Source of the DNA: Nilaparvata lugens
Lineage: Eukaryota > Arthropoda > Insecta > Hemiptera > Delphacidae
Assembly (NCBI RefSeq): GCF_014356525.2
Contig: NC_052511.1
Location: forward strand, 31,150,689-31,214,688
Reading direction: 5' to 3'
DNA length: 64,000 nucleotides
Positions 23,627 to 35,510 of the stretch are shown here, in pieces. The stretch's first letter is position 1. Every line of letters begins with the position of its first letter. The notes under the pieces are model-generated. The model had not been told where the DNA came from, did no database searches, and was given only the letters and a program-made list of their open reading frames with translations. A program made the position numbers and the translations under genes.

Positions 23627-24394
23627 CGGGGCCTTGTATTAGAGGTGGCTATGACATTACTCATCTGCTATGTATTCAACTTTAACAAGCAAGATCCACT
23701 GGATTCCATTTAATATTCAAACCTGCTCATATTTTCCGAAACAACGCATTTCCATGGACATACTTTTTTGAAGAAAGCCGTAGTAAGGAAAGAACTCAGG
23801 GGAAAAATGTTGAAGACTTTCAGCTCTCCAGGGTCCCCGCACCGAGACCTGCCAAAAAGCCTACCGGTTGTAAATTTGATTATAGATTATTGCTGAACAA
23901 GCGACAGCTGCCATAGCGAATTGCACAGGCAACCCGGCCAGCCCACAGCTAAAACTTCCACCGATAACACTTTCACTTTTCTTCTCATATTCTGTTTTAT
24001 CCTGTTGGATTCTCCCACTTTTCATACTGCTTTATCTTCTGCTCTTCTTGGATAATAGAGAAAGTTTTGTTAGAATTTGCAAGAGGTGAATTGAAACTTC
24101 TTTGACTAGTAGTTCTGTGAATAGTAGACCTCGCGCAGTTATAAACCGCAGCCTCCTCTTATACTGTCCATCAGAGTAAATCCTGTCTGTATGTCGTGTC
24201 GGCGAGATATCGGTGTGATAACGGCTAATGACTTTTGGGGTTGGTGTATCAAAAATGCTAACATCAAAAGCTAATTTCCTTCAAGACATACTGGCAACAG
24301 GAGAGCCCAAGTTCAAAGCAGAGAGAGTTCGAAAGACAATACTCTGTTATTTTGGTTATTAATTGCATGCGTTATTGTACGCAATCAATAGTTC

Positions 24395-24480
24395 ATTTAT
24401 TTATTTATTTATTCACAATGGAGACAACGGGTTTCCCCAAATATGTCTCCTTAACATTAAAAATTGTACAGATACAAATG
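24395..24480 (-). repeat. Probable LINE 3' end with (TAAA)n tail, minus strand
   Basis: A tttatttatttatttatt run at about 24397-24414 is followed by cacaatggagacaacgggtt and tccccaaatatgtctcc. Read on the minus strand this is a unique 3' UTR-like sequence ending in a TAAA-repeat tail. No ORF is attached. Confidence 0.45.
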
Positions 24481-24924
24481 AAAAAAGAAAAATAATGACA
24501 AAAATAGTACGAACTTATGCAATAATAATTAATACAAACAACAAAAATACCACCTAATTCAAAAATGACAAATTCAAAGATTTCAAATACTTATGGAAAA
24601 ACTGAAAATGAAACAGATTGAGAATTCAAAATTCTAAAACTTATAGAAATTAAAGAATATAATAACAAATAATGAACAAAAATGTTATCAGAAGAATAAA
24701 TAACATTTATAACTGAACGACATCCCAAACCATATGCACATGCAAATTGATATACCAACTATTCATTTGATCAGATCATGCTAACACAAGATTTAATTAT
24801 CATATAACGCTTTCCGGAATTAAGCGCAAGAAAACCAGAAAACATCTAGGCGCCCATTCAAGTTGTTATAAGTTCTTTGCATCCTATTAATTTTAATAGT
24901 GCATAAAAATAACATTCAATGAGG

Positions 24925-25320
24925 CATGCGATTTATAGTCTACACATCTGCTGTTTTTTAACCAAGTTACATTGAGATATTGCATTGCATGCGTCATGGC
25001 ATGCGATTTATACACTCGACAGCTGATTTATGATGGATAATTCTATAGTCTGATTTTTACTCTAATATTGGCGTATGAAGGAGGCTCCTTTTTCCTTTTA
25101 TATTATCCTTGAAATGCAAAATTTCAAAAAACCTTGTATATATGTCGACGCGCAATTTGAAAAGGAACATACCTGTCAAATTTCATGAAAATCTATTACC
25201 GCGTTTCGCCCTAAATGCGCAACATATAAACATTTAAACATTAAGAGAAAAGCCAAACAGTCGACTTGAATCTTAGACCTCACTTCAGTCGGTCAATTAT
25301 TTTTGTATGAAATATTCATA
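24925..25320. repeat. Dispersed repeat, planthopper-like
   Basis: Contains the direct repeat ggcatgcgatttata (about 24934 and 24998). The segment cagctgatttatgatggata to attaccgcgtttcgccctaa to gtcgacttgaatcttagacc matches my recollection of a high-copy repeat in Nilaparvata. There is no ORF. The identification is memory-based. Confidence 0.5.
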
Positions 25321-26169
25321 ATAATTTTCGTTTGAAATACCACTATTGAGTATGGAATACTACAAGAATATAAATATTCCAATATAGAACATCACATCAC
25401 TATAAAGCTCAATAAGTTTCATTCTAATATGGAATATGCATTAAATTCTGGTAAAAATCATCATATTACTGGAAAGTTTAATTCGTTCTATTTCAATATG
25501 AGATAATATTCAACTCTGATAAAATTAATCATCATGTTACTGAAAAAATTAATTGGTTTTATCTCAATATGAGATAATATCATAATGATGCTGTAAATTC
25601 TTGTAGAATCTTCATAATTACTCCAGTAAAAATGTATTTCAAACTTTTCACAACACATTTTTTTTTGATACGCCAAGATTAGATTCCTCATCAACCATGA
25701 TTAGACGGTTAAAAACTGGAGATATATCCTTTGATTTTCTCTGTCAACACAAGACACATTTACATAGGTGAGTTAAAATTTTAAATAAATAACTGTTCAA
25801 GAGTTAGCCTCGTTTCCTCACGAACATTCCTATACAATTTCAATACGAAATAAATATATCAATCCAATCAAGGATCAAATTTGAATTTCAAATACCAATC
25901 ATATCAAATTATTTTTAAATATCAGAGAAAATTAAAGCATAGAACGTTGATGAAAATTGAATGGATTACGAATCCATTGTCAAAATCAGAGACAACTTCC
26001 ATGAGAAAAGATATTAACCATCAAATTGGTATTATTAACTCATGTTTTTATCAAGCGAATTGATGATTGATTGATTCCATCTTACTTCTCACTTTTTCGG
26101 ATACTCTCTGAATCATATCATGTTTTTTCCACGAAACAGGAACAATGAGATAGCAAAACCTAGACGTTT

Positions 26170-26470
26170 TGATGAGTAAAGTTAGCTATGAATTCACAAT
26201 GAATCCGTGATAACACGGAACAAGAGAATGAGCCACTCGTTCGCAGCCATGACGCTGTGTTATTCCGTTGATGATTATAATAACAATATTGATTTTGGGC
26301 CTAAGAGGATTTGTGACGGCTTTGGTTGTGTTTGTTATCGTTAATGGCATTAGGCGGACTCTGTATACAGGCTGTTTATTTGCTGCTGCCACTGTACAGT
26401 GGGGAAGGCAGCTCATTAAAAATAAGTGCAGTTCCCTGTTTTCTCACTGTTTAAATATAGATTCCGAATA
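26170..26470. other. Candidate conserved non-coding element
   Basis: Balanced-composition DNA (acggaacaagagaatgagcc, ggctttggttgtgtttgtta, ggcggactctgtatacaggc, actgtacagtggggaaggca) within AT-rich intron, open by chance on both strands. The pair ataacacggaac / tgtgttattccgt is an imperfect inverted repeat. No transposon hallmarks and no recognised protein. Confidence 0.35.
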
Positions 26471-27498
26471 GAATTTAATAATGCAGGGGGTAGCAGACAT
26501 GTAAATGTCCAGAGATATCTCTCTGTGAACAGAGCCTGGATTGAGTTGTGATGTCGGTGCCGAAAATATACTGTAGTTGTCGATGTGGTGTGAACGATGT
26601 ATTCATGAAACTAGAGTAGATTTGGTACTTTGATACGGTCTAAACTGTGTAAGCAACCATGTAAGCGACAGGATCGTGTGCGAGTCACAGTTGTATGTTT
26701 TATGTCTTGAGCGAATGTATAAGGAAAGTAACCTCACACTGGAATTAATTACTGGAAGTAACTATTATAGTCAGGGATTGGCTCAAAATTGAAGAATTAG
26801 GTAATTTCAAGAACTATTGCATCAAGTTTTCAGTAGAAATGAGATGTAAAATGGAAAGCTCAGCTTTGGTTACCATCAGGATCTATAGCGTATTAAAATG
26901 AGAGTGAGGATACTGAATCCAGCCAGATAAATATTTTAATCATTGATTATGAGGCTAATGATATTTTACATTGACAAAAATGAATATTTCAAATCAAATA
27001 TACGGAAATAATTATCAATTCAACAAATTATTCAACATCTAACATCTCTAATGTGATTATATTCTATGTATTTTTGATGAATAAATTCAAATTTGAGCAG
27101 GTGGAATGAATAGTACCAGTAGCGTAACGGAAGGGGAGTTTCCTGGGGCCCAAACGTTTTCTCCATCCCCCCCATGCTAGATCGTCCATGTACTCGTCCA
27201 TGCTAGATGCATGCTGAATTCTAGTCCAGTGAATCATGTAATTCTCCAATGTTTTTTTATAGGGTATGTGAGTAGTAAGCGAATATTATCTACATTCGAC
27301 AACTTGATTTATGGTTTCATGTGTTATAATGAATTGCCAAGAAAAATTTAAAGAAAAAAGTAGAAAATAGAGTTTAGCAGGCTGAACCGTATTCAATACT
27401 TGTTGCATAAGTGATTGAATAATGAAATATAATGTAAGGGTGTAGAAATTGATAAATTCTATAAATTGTTGGGAATATCCATAGATTTGAGAGTTTGA

Positions 27499-27656
27499 AG
27501 GCCGTTTGCACAGTCAAAGCTTAAACTGAATTTAATCAGCTGGTGGCTTAAACCTTGAACTAAAAATGAACTACATTATAACGAACGAGACTTGATATAG
27601 TTTTAATACAGTTCAAAATGAAATTTAGTTTAAACTGATACTGTGCAAACAGCCCT
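27499..27656. mobile_element. MITE, about 158 bp, with terminal inverted repeats
   Basis: The left end (aggccgtttgcacagtcaa then agcttaaactgaattt) and right end (aaatttagtttaaactgat then actgtgcaaacagccct) are inverted complements over about 35 bp with a few mismatches. There is no coding capacity. The ggc.gtttgcacag terminus is typical of insect MITEs. A clear target-site duplication was not found, so the superfamily is unassigned. Confidence 0.75.
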
Positions 27657-27844
27657 AAGATGACCTCAGCCAGTGAACGAGCAACGAATACTAAAAGTAT
27701 GCTGGCTGATATCATGGAAACCCAAGAACAATGGTTGAGAGTAACAAGACGACAGTGAATGATGATGCATGCGAACGAAGAGCAGGCTTTCCACTCGTCT
27801 CAAACAGGAAATAACATTTAAAACGGCTGTGTGTCAGCTGGAAT

Positions 27845-28065
27845 TGTTTGGCAGAGAGATCGAGTTTGATTCGAGTGAGAAAGAGAAGGAGAGGAAATGG
27901 CGAGTGGACAAAAGACAAGTGAAGCGAGAATAAAGGAGAGAGAGGAGTGGAGAGGGACAAGAGAAAGTAAGAAGAGAGAATATGGAAAAAGGAGAGAAGA
28001 GTGAAGAGGAATTGGGAGAACAGAGAGGAGTGGAGAGGAAGATTGAGTAGTAAAACAGGAGGGTA
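27845..28065. repeat. Homopurine tract
   Basis: The + strand is almost exclusively purine, with gagag and agaag blocks. It generates a long minus-strand Ser/Leu-rich open frame that I reject as a gene. Confidence 0.85.
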
Positions 28066-29099
28066 ACACAGATGTGATGCTCTCATTTCCGCAAGTAGAG
28101 ATGTGGGTGCCCTATGAATGACGTCCCGTGAGAAGAGGCCTACTCCCATCTTCTTTGTCATCGTCACTCGAGACAGCGGTTGTCCCGGAATTCCATCCAA
28201 CCTGGCTTTTTTCGGGAAGGACGCCAAGATAACAAGGCGAGCCCGTGTTACGTGATGAGGTAGATTTGAGAAGGGATTCTTTATGTGGTGACGTGTGCTG
28301 AGCTGGGAAAAATCATTAGGGTTCTGTGGGAAGCGAAGCGAGGGATTTTCTTGTGGTGATATGCAATTATTCTAACCAAATTCTCTTCAGTAATTAAATT
28401 TAGTGGTAGTTGAAGTTACGAAAAAAGATGATTTGCAACTTAATTCAATGTGAGTTAATAATTCTCCTTGGACAATTTATGTCTCCCATACAATAATAAT
28501 ATTTGGTGGAATCATGATTGATAACATATACAAGAAATTAACAATTGAAGCATAGAGAGACTCTGTCTATGTATCTATGTTGAAAGATAAACAAAGTCAA
28601 GGATTTTATATGAAAATAAGTACTCTCATTGTATGATCATTATTCATTATTGCCATCCATGAAACAACTATCTACAATGATAATGACTTATACATCTCTT
28701 GTAGTTGAATGGATGTGAACGACATGATGTTTCTGAAAGATAGTTTATAATGAACTGAAATGTGTGGAATTTTTACAAATTTTGAAAAAGAACACCGTCT
28801 ACAAAGCATTGATAGAAAGAATACATGTGATAAAAAGAAGGTTGAAGGAGAAGGGAAATAGAAATGAGAGTTCAATCAAGAGTTTGATGGTTGAGTGATA
28901 AAGAGAAAAATTCATTTAGTTTATCGACGTATTTTCATTGACTTAATCAACCAAACTGAGTCACAAATTTTCCATGAATAACGACATTTTCAAGATACAC
29001 ACATTCATGTAGGTGTAGATTGTCCTATTATCGAGTCAGAACCTTCAGATAAACAACCCCGAAATCATGCAACCATCAAAAACTCCTTTTCATTAATCA

Positions 29100-29440
29100 A
29101 ATCGCATAATAGTAGAGCGAGCATCGAATATAAAAAGTGCGAGTGGCATCAGTGGAGAGTGGAGAGTGCGCCTATGAACGCAAACATTTCGTCGGTCGGT
29201 TCGAACGTGACAAGTTAGCCGGTCACGTCTTCGCTTTATATCCATTTTGGACAACGTCCACTGTTTTACAATAAAGTTAAGGGACCCTTGTACCTTTTAC
29301 TTACTCACACACGCACGCGTGCGCGCGGCCACCCTCTCACAGCATCACTGTACACAAAGTGCAGTGTCCCCTGACACTCTTCAGGGCATGGGTATGGCAA
29401 AGCCCACCTAAAGGATCCTCTTCCAATTCCTTCCCTATCC
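29100..29440. other. GC-richer island
   Basis: Contains tcgtcggtcggttcgaacgt, cacacacgcacgcgtgcgcg and cagtgtcccctgacactc (an imperfect palindrome). No gene is seen. It is promoter-like in CpG content, but no TATA/initiator pair could be assigned confidently. Confidence 0.3.
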
Positions 29441-30118
29441 TTATTCTTGATCACTATCCTTCTGCTTAAACCGGGGGTTTAGTTCGTCTTACGCTTTGCT
29501 GCCTGTCTCATTCTAATTTGGTTTCGCTCTCTGGTTATCTGGTCAGGTATCATTTTCTATCTATCCCTCACTCCATAATATGGTCTCTCTCCTTTCCTGT
29601 CACTTCTCCACCGTGTTCCTTGATCACAGCTTCTCTCTCACTCAAATGGACCTCTCTCCTCCTTACTTTCTCATCTTGACTTTTATTGAAATCAGACATC
29701 TAATCCATTATCGACATCTCCATCAGTTATTCATAGTTCAACTTCTTACAGTAAACACCAATTCTACAATGAATATTACAATACAAAAATAAATGCAATA
29801 TGAAATGCTACAATATTAAATATCTTTTACAGATAATACAAGTGGATAATACAGTGTATCACAACAAACACAGATGATATTTCAAGTACAGTTATGTCAA
29901 AACCATCCAATATAAATATTAGCCTATATTATCCAAACCATCATATATGTTTAACTGAAACTACTAATTATCTTTCATCTAAATCTATATTAGAACATTG
30001 AATTCGAGGTTTGTTCTATTCCTAGTTTCAATTTCAATTCTTGGGAGTATAATATTATTTTTATTTATCCATTTTATTTATTAATTTTTTTGTATAAAAT
30101 ACTATAATCATAATACAA

Positions 30119-30185
30119 TTATGACATTGGAGGAAAAACTAGGCTGAGCCTGTACCATTTCTCTCCAAAAATTTTGATAAAATGT
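30119..30185 (+). repeat. Dispersed hairpin repeat, diverged copy
   Basis: Contains ggaggaaaaactaggctgag, cctgtaccatt and tctctccaaaaatttt. This is related to the copies at 35352 and 59655, which share gagaggaaaaa..., a ctgt/ttgtgctatt segment and tcctctccc. Confidence 0.5.
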
Positions 30186-31225
30186 TAATGTTGTCCAAAA
30201 GATAAGTACAACAACAAGTACACCTTCTGATGTTTATTAGAAGCAATATAAAGAGGAAAATCACATCTCCTTATTTTCATATTGATGAATGAGCTTTTTC
30301 CGTAAGCTAATTCATCAGCTTTTACCGTATTTCTTAAATCCTTTGAAAAGTTAGTCACCATATTATATTTTTATTCATGCTCATCAGAAAATTGTTATAC
30401 ATCTTCCTCATCAATAAGAAAATCTAATCTAGACTCATCTCATCTCTTCTCTACTAATCAAATGTCTTCCTTCTCTCACACGTTTCCTCTGCAACTCCTT
30501 CCAATGAGAATAATGTTGATGAGGATAAAAACAGACCTTGGGAGACACAGCGCAGCGTGCTAGAAGCAGTACAGTTGTTGGCAGCACAAGGGTACCGTTA
30601 AAACTTTCAACCTGGAACATACAACCCGACTATCAAACTTCTCCCTTCCATTATTTCCGGGCGCTACGTGAGCGAATTATTTGAGTGCAGCTTGTCGACT
30701 AGGCTGACTGCACCACTTGCATCCTTATTAGGCTGCTTGCAGGCTTGTGCCGCTTTGCCCACACTACTTGGCAACACCGCTTATCACCAGAACAGTGCGA
30801 TGAGAGTTGTCAACTGCTGATGTGCCTGCATTGGATGAAATTGTAATTACTTTTCAAAAGTGCTTCAATATTGGACATTTTTAGGTTTATTCTGTTGAAA
30901 CTCTAGGAGGGAATTCAAAATTATTTTCGACGTGTAATCCTCTGAAGTGATAGATTAAGTAAAGCTGTGTATTAACTATTTTTCCTTCTCTTATCTACTC
31001 TTATTTTCTATGTATGCCTCATTTACTGTAAACCATGTTAACATATACCACACATGGCGAAAAAGTGTTCCACCTATGCCAGTAGTCTCCACCTCGAGCC
31101 CTATAAGAATAAGATGATTGATATAGCTATTCAAAATGATAGTTATTGTTTTTGTCAAATTGTCACAGCTTTGTATTATTTTTGTGTTTTTTGGTGAAAT
31201 AAATCAAATTGAAAAATTATCAGAA

Positions 31226-31261
31226 GCTAATAATTTTTTTCTTTTTTATTTCTAGGTAAGT
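31226..31261 (+). promoter_or_regulatory. Candidate recursive (ratcheting) splice site
   Basis: Seen: gctaat (31226-31231, a good insect branchpoint match), then a T/C-rich run with almost no purines, then tttctag ending at 31255, directly abutting gtaagt at 31256-31261. A 3' splice site fused to a consensus 5' splice site with no exon between them is the definition of a zero-nucleotide recursive splice site. These are known from very long introns of Drosophila and from vertebrate neuronal genes. The site is on the strand of the bru3-like exon, roughly mid-window, as expected for stepwise removal of a long intron. Chance AG|GT junctions are common, but the combined branchpoint, long pyrimidine tract and full GTAAGT are not. 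I saw no other junction of comparable quality. Confidence 0.6.
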
Positions 31262-31313
31262 TCATCAACTCTTCGTGAGAATGGGTCCATTCCCTTGAAT
31301 TTGAGCAAAATTT
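31256..31313 (+). other. Possible cryptic RS-exon following the recursive splice site
   Basis: After the regenerated donor at 31256, a second strong donor (gtaagtat) begins at 31314, defining a 58-nt potential exon 31256-31313. Recursive sites are thought to be recognised by exon definition using such a downstream 5' splice site, and the exon is then normally skipped in favour of the regenerated donor. In the phase set by the downstream coding exon (phase 0) the 58 nt are open for 19 codons. Because 58 is not a multiple of three, inclusion would shift the frame into the 49-nt exon, so a retained form would probably be non-productive. No RNA evidence is available here. Confidence 0.45.
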
Positions 31314-31899
31314 GTAAGTATGTTACTTATTTGTTAAGGAGGAGGAAACAAGTAATGAATATTAGTTCTGAATATAGTTGATGAATAAACACGGATGTTT
31401 TCTATTGATCGAATTGAACAAGCGGCCTATAAGAGCAATAACGATTGTTCGCCTGTCATTTATTAAGTTCTCAATTATTCTATCCTACTATTATACTTTT
31501 TGGTCAGAGTTTATTTAATGATAATAAATAATTTATTATTCAGTGTCTGCGAAGAATTATTGTTCTCAGACACTTATCAACTTGTATCACGTTTTCCATG
31601 AATGTTATGCACTGAAAATTTTAACTACCGTTTCTGCTCCATGATTGGAAGATCATGAGTCAAGTGTTGCTTCAAAATGTTCTGGAGCAAGAGGTTAGAA
31701 GTTAGTGGGAGAATTACAGGTTCAAGTGTTGGATGAATGGCTGTATGATTCGACATGCGTGGAGAGTGGAGAGGTCCTTCCTGTTGACTGAGCACAGGGA
31801 TAAATCGGTGAGACAGTGAGATTAGCGTGATAGGCATTAGAAAGGGAAGAAGGATTTGTTTGACAACGAGTGGAATATATAGAGAGAGGAAGAGGCTAC

Positions 31900-32125
31900 C
31901 TTGTTGATTGCATGGGAGTGAGAAGGATGAGAGACGGGAGAACAAGAGAAGAAGTGAGTGGGAGAGAATGTGATTTTTAGGATGGGAGGATGGATAGGAG
32001 AAGCTAGAAAACGTTGCAGAAAGGTATGAGTGAGGGAGTGTTGAAGTTGGAAATGAAGGATGGAGGCTAGAATAGAGAGAGAGAGAAGAAGAGTGAGAAA
32101 GAATAGCAGAGGGAGAGAGAGAAAC
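31900..32125. repeat. Homopurine tract
   Basis: The + strand is dominated by purines (gagagacgggagaacaagag, gagagagagaagaagagtga). It underlies a 232-residue minus-strand frame rich in Ser, Leu and Pro that is not a credible gene. Confidence 0.82.
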
Positions 32126-32252
32126 TGTTGACAAGGGCTTGTAAAGGTGAGGACAGGAGTGAACCAGGAAGAGGTTGGAGGCACCCATGCGTTGTAATCT
32201 TCGTAGTACTCGACGCTGCACGCACGAGCGATTTCGCACAACTCGCGAACTC

Positions 32253-32296
32253 ACGCACACACACACACACACACACACACCACACACACACACACC
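32253..32296. repeat. (CA)n microsatellite
   Basis: A CA dinucleotide run of about 44 bp with one interruption. Confidence 0.95.
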
Positions 32297-32919
32297 AAAG
32301 CACCCACATGCACATGCACACAAACGTACATTTCAATCATGTGTCAGAATCGACGGATGAGAGGTTTGTTGGTTGCTTCAACTAGATAAAAGGTCCGAGT
32401 GAGCATCTATCTGGACTGAAATTTGTGAGAGGAGCGTTGAAGCGTTCGACATCCTTGCAGCAACACCGATTCTATCGTGGTCGGAGTAATCTCTGTTTGA
32501 TCTTCCATTGTTCTATGTAATCGACATGATTTTCATCAACTCTCAACAAAAACTGTTGTGGTAGTATTACTATGTGAGGACTATGAAATTTTCAAGTTTC
32601 TTTATTAGAAGCTGTTGAACTGGTACCAATACAAAGTTGAGGACTTTCAAATTTCAATTTTCTGTGTTTAAAGCTCTTGAACAGGTGTCAAATGAAATGT
32701 TATCACATCTTATTCAATGTGAATTTCGAAACAGAATTAAAAGACGGAACAGCATAATATCAATACAAACTGGGAGATAACACTATTTGAGTTGACTCTA
32801 GAGGTAAAACTATATCCGATTCTGAAAGACTCTTCTACCTCACAGATGGTTTGAAGACTGATTAGTCAAATGATCAAAAAGACAGACCTTCTATATTGCT
32901 ACCGTTTTAGCAATTTTTG

Positions 32920-33580
32920 ACGTGACAACGTCTTATAAATTGGTTTGCCGGGTGACACTTCAAGAAACTACGTTACGTTCCCACGTTATGCGCTCACAAT
33001 GAGAGCGAGTGAGAGCGTTCGTTTCGGTTCACGGTCGTCTGGAAAGAGCACGAATAGGAGCAGTGGCGAGCAACGCAGCAGCAACCCGAAGGCATTCACC
33101 TGGAGAGAGAGTGAAACGGAGCAATCTCCTGCGACTGTGCCACTACTTAGTGAATAGGTTATGTGAATAGGTATAAGTGTAAGTATAATAGGTATAAGTG
33201 AATAGGTTATTTTGTAGTAATCACAATGTTGTGGTAGTTTTCAATCACAAAAGTAGTATAAATCGTTTCTCAGCCAATAATAATTTGTTTAACTTGAAAA
33301 AATGAGCGCGACTAGCTATGTAAAAAATTGAATCGAGCACAGTTAGCCCGCCTAAGAGCGAGAGAGACAGAGTGATTTTGTTGAGGATGTGTGAAGGTAA
33401 AAATAAAATTTTGTTAATATGAAATTCAGTGCGAGATTCTTTGTATAAATTAATGTTTTAAATATAATTCTTTGTATAAATAAAATGTTTTAAATTGTTA
33501 CTATTATTTCATCCTTCTTCCTACTATAGGAATGAATATTTACATTAAAATTATTTTACCACTCAAAGTCGTTGTCACGT
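32920..33580. mobile_element. Putative non-autonomous element bounded by inverted acgtgacaacg motifs
   Basis: Acgtgacaacg at 32920-32930 recurs exactly inverted (cgttgtcacgt) at 33570-33580, 661 bp apart end to end. The left part is GC-rich (gttacgttcccacgttatgc, agcgagtgagagcgttcgtt, gtcgtctggaaagagcacga) and the right part AT-rich. No transposase ORF is present. The boundaries may extend slightly beyond the 11-bp motif. Confidence 0.5.
33434..33500. repeat. Short tandem duplication, unit about 35-40 bp
   Basis: The phrase attctttgtataaat...aatgttttaaat occurs twice in succession, with small length differences. Confidence 0.7.
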
Positions 33581-34661
33581 AAAACTTTCGCCCGTATACC
33601 AACTTTACAGGCAACTATGCAATTTTTTTATTACATGGAATACAATTGAACTCAGACCAAGCTATTATCAGGAATTGTAGGATTATTGTAAATGATAGCT
33701 TGATAGTAATTTCAGTCTTATCTTTGTATGTTGCTGTTAAACCTCCCACAAGTAATTCCTTGGAGAGGAAATTCCTTTGTAGAGAAGTAAGAAAATATAC
33801 AATTCCACAATCATATTTAATGGATGAAGAATGAATATTACTAATATTGCAGATGTTTCATCTGTCTAGGTTTCAACGCAACGTCCTATTTGACTCAACA
33901 TTTTGGTAGAGCATTAATCATGGACTCTAACTTCATAGGAAATCTTCTGTGAAGCGCATTTAGAGCATTTCTTAGCGAAAATTAGGAGAAAAATGATGAG
34001 GGAGCGGTAAAAGAAAGTTGAGGAGAAGAAGAAGAAGAGTTGTGCATCGAATTGTATTCACCTGGATTCTTCTTCATCCGATCACTTGAAAAGCTTTTGG
34101 CGAACCCTTTCACTTGGGGTTTGGAAGCGCGCAACAAAATCGAGTAAAAGTGAAAATAAAGGCCCCTTCAAGTCGGCCAAGAAGTCTCTCTCCACCCCCT
34201 CCCTTCGTCCTCTCCTTCACCCTTCCGCAATCTAAAGCTCGGAAACTTTATTATAGGCTAAAGGGAAAACTTAAAAACTTCGCCTCCCTCCATCCTATTA
34301 CTCTGTGCAATCCACTTCTTCCTCCAACTTTCATCTAATAAATGCTTTTTAATGCATACTTAATGTCGCCCTAGGAGGACTGAAGACAACTCGCTTCCAA
34401 TGGCTTTGCAGTCAATTTCTGATTCCACCGACACCCACTAGACACTAGACTGAAAAGTTGGACAACACACCAACACACTCTCACAACGTCCCGGAAACGG
34501 CGATACAAATTACTAATGCCACAAAACCGGAATAACAGAGGATTAGTACAGCTTTAATAAGTGTCCATCATAAAAGTTTCCAACAAAACCTGTTTGTAGA
34601 GAAACGAAAACAAGCTTTGTATTGTAGTTGCTTTTGGATGAGTGGGAAATGAAGACGTTTC

Positions 34662-34681
34662 TATATATATATATATATATA
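34662..34681. repeat. (TA)n microsatellite
   Basis: A TA dinucleotide run of about 20 bp. Confidence 0.9.
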
Positions 34682-34900
34682 TTATATAAACCCATGTTAT
34701 TTTAATTATCCACTGCATACTGCTGTATATTACTGAAAGTTGATTACCCTGATCTACTTTCAGCCTACTCCATTTTAATAATAATTAATGATTTGATCTT
34801 TCTTATATAATTATTTTATTTTATTAATTTTATGTTTTTTTCTCTTAAATCTTCATATTAATTGAAACGTTTACAATATTTTCATTTTTAAATAAATCCT

Positions 34901-34960
34901 TTGGTAGAGAGTTAGTGGGAAGGATACTTCGAATATTCTTTCCGAAGAATGGACATTGAT
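34901..34960 (+). repeat. 60-bp dispersed repeat, copy 1
   Basis: Ttggtagagagttagtggga then aggatacttcgaatattctt then tccgaagaatggacattgat. It aligns without gaps to 42269-42328. It is followed by a LINE 3' UTR-like sequence, so it is probably part of a retrotransposon 3' region. Confidence 0.75.
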
Positions 34961-35185
34961 ATGTCCAAAGCTCCGCCAATGTATGTAGATGCATAACAAT
35001 ATTATCTATTTTATCTATAGTTATTACAAATTGCTTTTTCTCATATCATATACAGCTCAATAATTATTTTCTTAATTTATATTTTTTAAATTCATCTATA
35101 ATTTTGCTATATTGTAAACTATTGTATATAAGTGTATAAGCCAGTATACATTATAATCTACATAAATAGAGTACTCAATCAATCA
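34961..35185 (+). repeat. Probable LINE 3' UTR with (TCAA)n tail
   Basis: After the 60-bp repeat the DNA runs through ctatattgtaaactattgta, agtgtataagccagtataca and ataaatagagtactcaatca, ending in a tcaatcaa tail. This is typical of an insect non-LTR retrotransposon 3' end. No ORF is attached. Confidence 0.5.
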
Positions 35186-35351
35186 AATTACTATTATCTA
35201 GTTCATTATTTTTATTTTTCGTTCTTCTCTTCTCCTTCACTCATCTACCTTTGTGAAAAGTGTATTTTTTCTCATATTTTTGTTCTCACATTATTTTTCC
35301 ATTCATTCTCCTACACTGGAAAACTTTATTCATCCATTCTTTAATCATTTA

Positions 35352-35436
35352 TACAATGAGTACATTATCAAAATGATAGGGAGAGGAAAAATAAGGTAAC
35401 CTTGTGCTATTCCTCTCCCAAATTTAGATAACACAT
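35352..35436 (+). repeat. Dispersed hairpin repeat
   Basis: Reads acaatgagtacattatcaaa, then gggagaggaaaaataaggta, then accttgtgctattcctctcc c. The gggagaggaa / ttcctctccc arms form a 10-bp perfect stem. It is near-identical in layout to 59655-59745 and diverged from 30119-30185. Confidence 0.7.
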
Positions 35437-35456
35437 AGTCTTATCATAATATAATA

Positions 35457-35485
35457 ATAAATGCCTTTATTGATTTTCAAATACA
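35457..35485 (-). repeat. LINE 3'-end-like fragment, minus strand
   Basis: The + strand reads taataaatgcctttattgat. On the minus strand this is atcaataaaggcatttatta, resembling 6825-6850, with an A/T-rich tail. It is a minimal fragment next to the SINE. Confidence 0.35.
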
Positions 35486-35510
35486 TTACAAACAAATTAA
35501 CTATTGAAAT

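Noticed and set aside
25740..25775. Second recursive splice site (acatag|gtgagt near 25768)
   Set aside because: The pyrimidine tract is far from the AG, with an intervening AG (caagac) and purines. Much weaker than the site at 31255.
27712..28227. 171-residue minus-strand open frame
   Set aside because: It is mostly the complement of a gagag-rich tract; Ser/Leu/Phe-rich with no family resemblance and no splice or promoter support.
31625..32336. Minus-strand open frames of up to 232 residues
   Set aside because: They are antisense to a homopurine tract and a (CA)n run, giving Ser/Leu/Pro-rich and Cys-Val-repeat sequence with no recognisable domain. Composition alone explains the lack of stops.
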